From the NCBI GenBank assembly GCA_944386475.1, contig CALXBH010000079.1, forward strand, positions 1-64,000: a stretch of DNA of 64,000 nucleotides, in the 5' to 3' direction. Origin of the DNA: an uncultured Clostridia bacterium. GTDB taxonomy: Bacteria > Bacillota > Clostridia > Oscillospirales > Ruminococcaceae. The notes below the pieces were generated by a model that did not search any database, was not told where the DNA came from, and saw only the letters and a program-made list of their open reading frames with translations. A program made the position numbers and the translations under genes. This document shows positions 62,750 through 64,000 of the stretch, piece by piece (position 1 is the first letter of the stretch; each line of letters begins with the position of its first letter).

Positions 62750-64000
62750 TCAGTTCCCGGTGGAAAGCAGCGCCGGTTCCGGCTGTTTTTTGCGGCGCTT
62801 ATTCCACACCACAAGGCCTATCCCCAGCCCGATGCTTACCACCGAAACGGCGGCCCCCATTTTTAATCCCCGGGGGAAGAAGCTTAATTCCACATAATGC
62901 TCCCCCTGAGAAAGCGGGATGCACAAAAGGGTATCCTCAAAGCTTTGCGGCTCCACTGTTTCGCCGTCCACCTTGACTGTCCATCCTTTGTCCGCCAGAA
63001 TGGAGGTTACTAACACCCCGTCCCGGCCGGCGTTGATCGTTCCGCTGACCTGGGTATTTTCAAAGGTGTCCACCGACAGGGAAGTATCCGCCAGCAGGCT
63101 GTAGGCCGCCTCCCAGGCGGAAAGGTCAAGCCGGTAAAATTCGGGATTAGAAAACTCCGCTGTATCCCCTGACAGCCGGAGAGTAACCCGCACCTCTTCC
63201 CCGGCTTCAAAGGAGCCCAGAAGATGGGTACAGGTGGTTTCGTTGGTAAAAATGCTGCCTAAGTTCTCACCGTTAACATACAGCCGGCAGGAACGTTTGA
63301 CCACCGACGGGAACGACAGATAGATGGGCTCGTCGCTAACAGCAGTAAAGGTATAGGTGACAGACGCCGCCATATCATCATTCCGTTTTGTAAATTTCGT
63401 GCGGCCGCTGTTCCCGGCGGTGAGTGTCAGGTTTTGATAAGAGCGCTGCCAGTCTGTGATCTTTACAAAGCAGTCCGCATCCGTGCCTGACATCGCCTTC
63501 ACCATGGCGTTTTGGTTTTGGATCCCCTTCCCTTCTTCCAAGGACAGGGAAAGGATCTCGGAATCCGCCAGATAACCCAGAGGCAGCGCTGTGGGATTTT
63601 CGTACAGGTCAATATCCCCTGAAGAGGTCACATAGCGGGAATATCCGTCCCCCGGGTATTTTGTCATAACATATTTAATCCCCAAAAGGCTGTCGGTGAC
63701 AATCGTAGAGCCGTAGTCCGAGCACCACATGTGGTACTGGGCCATTCCCAGATTGGATAAAAACTCATTGAGCGCCCGGCTGTATACCGAGCTGTAATGG
63801 GTGATTCCCTTGTAGCCCAGATTAAGCGCGTCGTTTTTGCTTCGCTCAAAGGTTTTCCGCACCCGGTAAAAAGCGCCGGAATCCTGCTGCATTTTTTCCA
63901 CAAGGGGCTGCATTTCCTCCTGAAAACCCGTGTAGTTTTCCAGCGTTTTATAGTGGAACTGGCTGTCTAAACCCTCTATCATTTTGCCGGCGTTGTAATA
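62750..64000 (-). CDS. YfhO-family membrane protein, C-terminal part (runs off the window)
   Basis: The frame is open to the window edge; the first Met inside it at 63982 is internal, because codons upstream (YYNAGK) continue. The visible 417 residues hold the extracellular part (LLGIKYVMTKYP, ALPLGYLAD, LSFPSVVKRSCRLYVNGENLG, ILADKGWTVKVDGE), a final membrane helix (MGAAVSVVSIGLGIGLVVW) and a basic tail. The layout matches YfhO, as in the gene at 17472. It is a distinct paralogue without a nearby CsbB-like partner in view. Confidence 0.85.
   Translation of the reverse strand, partial: YYNAGKMIEGLDSQFHYKTLENYTGFQEEMQPLVEKMQQDSGAFYRVRKTFERSKNDALNLGYKGITHYSSVYSRALNEFLSNLGMAQYHMWCSDYGSTIVTDSLLGIKYVMTKYPGDGYSRYVTSSGDIDLYENPTALPLGYLADSEILSLSLEEGKGIQNQNAMVKAMSGTDADCFVKITDWQRSYQNLTLTAGNSGRTKFTKRNDDMAASVTYTFTAVSDEPIYLSFPSVVKRSCRLYVNGENLGSIFTNETTCTHLLGSFEAGEEVRVTLRLSGDTAEFSNPEFYRLDLSAWEAAYSLLADTSLSVDTFENTQVSGTINAGRDGVLVTSILADKGWTVKVDGETVEPQSFEDTLLCIPLSQGEHYVELSFFPRGLKMGAAVSVVSIGLGIGLVVWNKRRKKQPEPALLSTGN

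Overview
This window looks like a chromosome segment from a spore-forming, anaerobic Clostridia of the Oscillospiraceae/Ruminococcaceae type. The evidence is a PolC-type polymerase, a GerW/YtfJ sporulation protein, PyrR attenuation, a short HisG with HisZ, a zinc-ribbon L28, and a queT gene with a leader that looks like a preQ1-III riboswitch, a class known mainly from Ruminococcaceae. No phage, IS element, CRISPR array, rRNA or tRNA gene was seen.

Layout. (1) 1-13988 (+): the end of an interrupted reading frame, then a tight run of eight genes: a 61-aa helical protein, a 7TM-like receptor with an HD-GYP domain, a membrane-anchored degenerate glycosidase, a membrane-anchored HEAT-repeat protein, a processive-type family 2 glycosyltransferase, two membrane-anchored clan GH-A glycosidase-like proteins, and a DivIVA-like coiled-coil protein. 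I infer a c-di-GMP-linked exopolysaccharide synthesis and trimming system. Directly downstream a c-di-GMP-I (GEMM) riboswitch with its own promoter and terminator precedes a secreted InlB-repeat protein (14241-15392). This block is the best candidate for an undescribed system. (2) 15456-21133: a small Cys-containing protein on the minus strand, then a GT-C glycosyltransferase, a YfhO-family protein and a CsbB/GtrB-like glycosyltransferase. (3) 21135-30691 (+): a PyrR-controlled pyrimidine operon, pyrR-pyrC-pyrF-carA-carB-pyrK-pyrD, followed by ruvX; pyrB and pyrE are absent. (4) 30748-41209 (-): an ECF sigma factor fused to an unknown domain behind an ECF-type promoter, a biotin-dependent carboxyltransferase operon, a GNAT-like protein, rluB, dacF, ytfJ, ytfI, scpB, scpA and an M50 protease. 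(5) 41423-42495: rpmB (+), a 44-aa membrane peptide and queT. (6) 42715-51532 (-): an aldo/keto reductase and a ten-gene histidine operon, hisZGDCBHAFIE. (7) 51640-62565 (-): polC, ispG, rseP, dxr, cdsA, uppS, frr and pyrH. (8) 62750-64000 (-): the C-terminal part of a second YfhO-family gene.

Main oddities. The pseudo-glycosidase at 2735 carries arginine at both positions where its two paralogues carry the presumed catalytic glutamates. uppS, normally essential, is interrupted by one in-frame TAG although TAG ends other genes here. The sigma-factor fusion contains a strong internal ribosome binding site and start at its domain junction. Several leaders carry recognisable RNA control (GEMM-I, PyrR, preQ1-III). 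All assignments come from reading the sequence; no database search was run.
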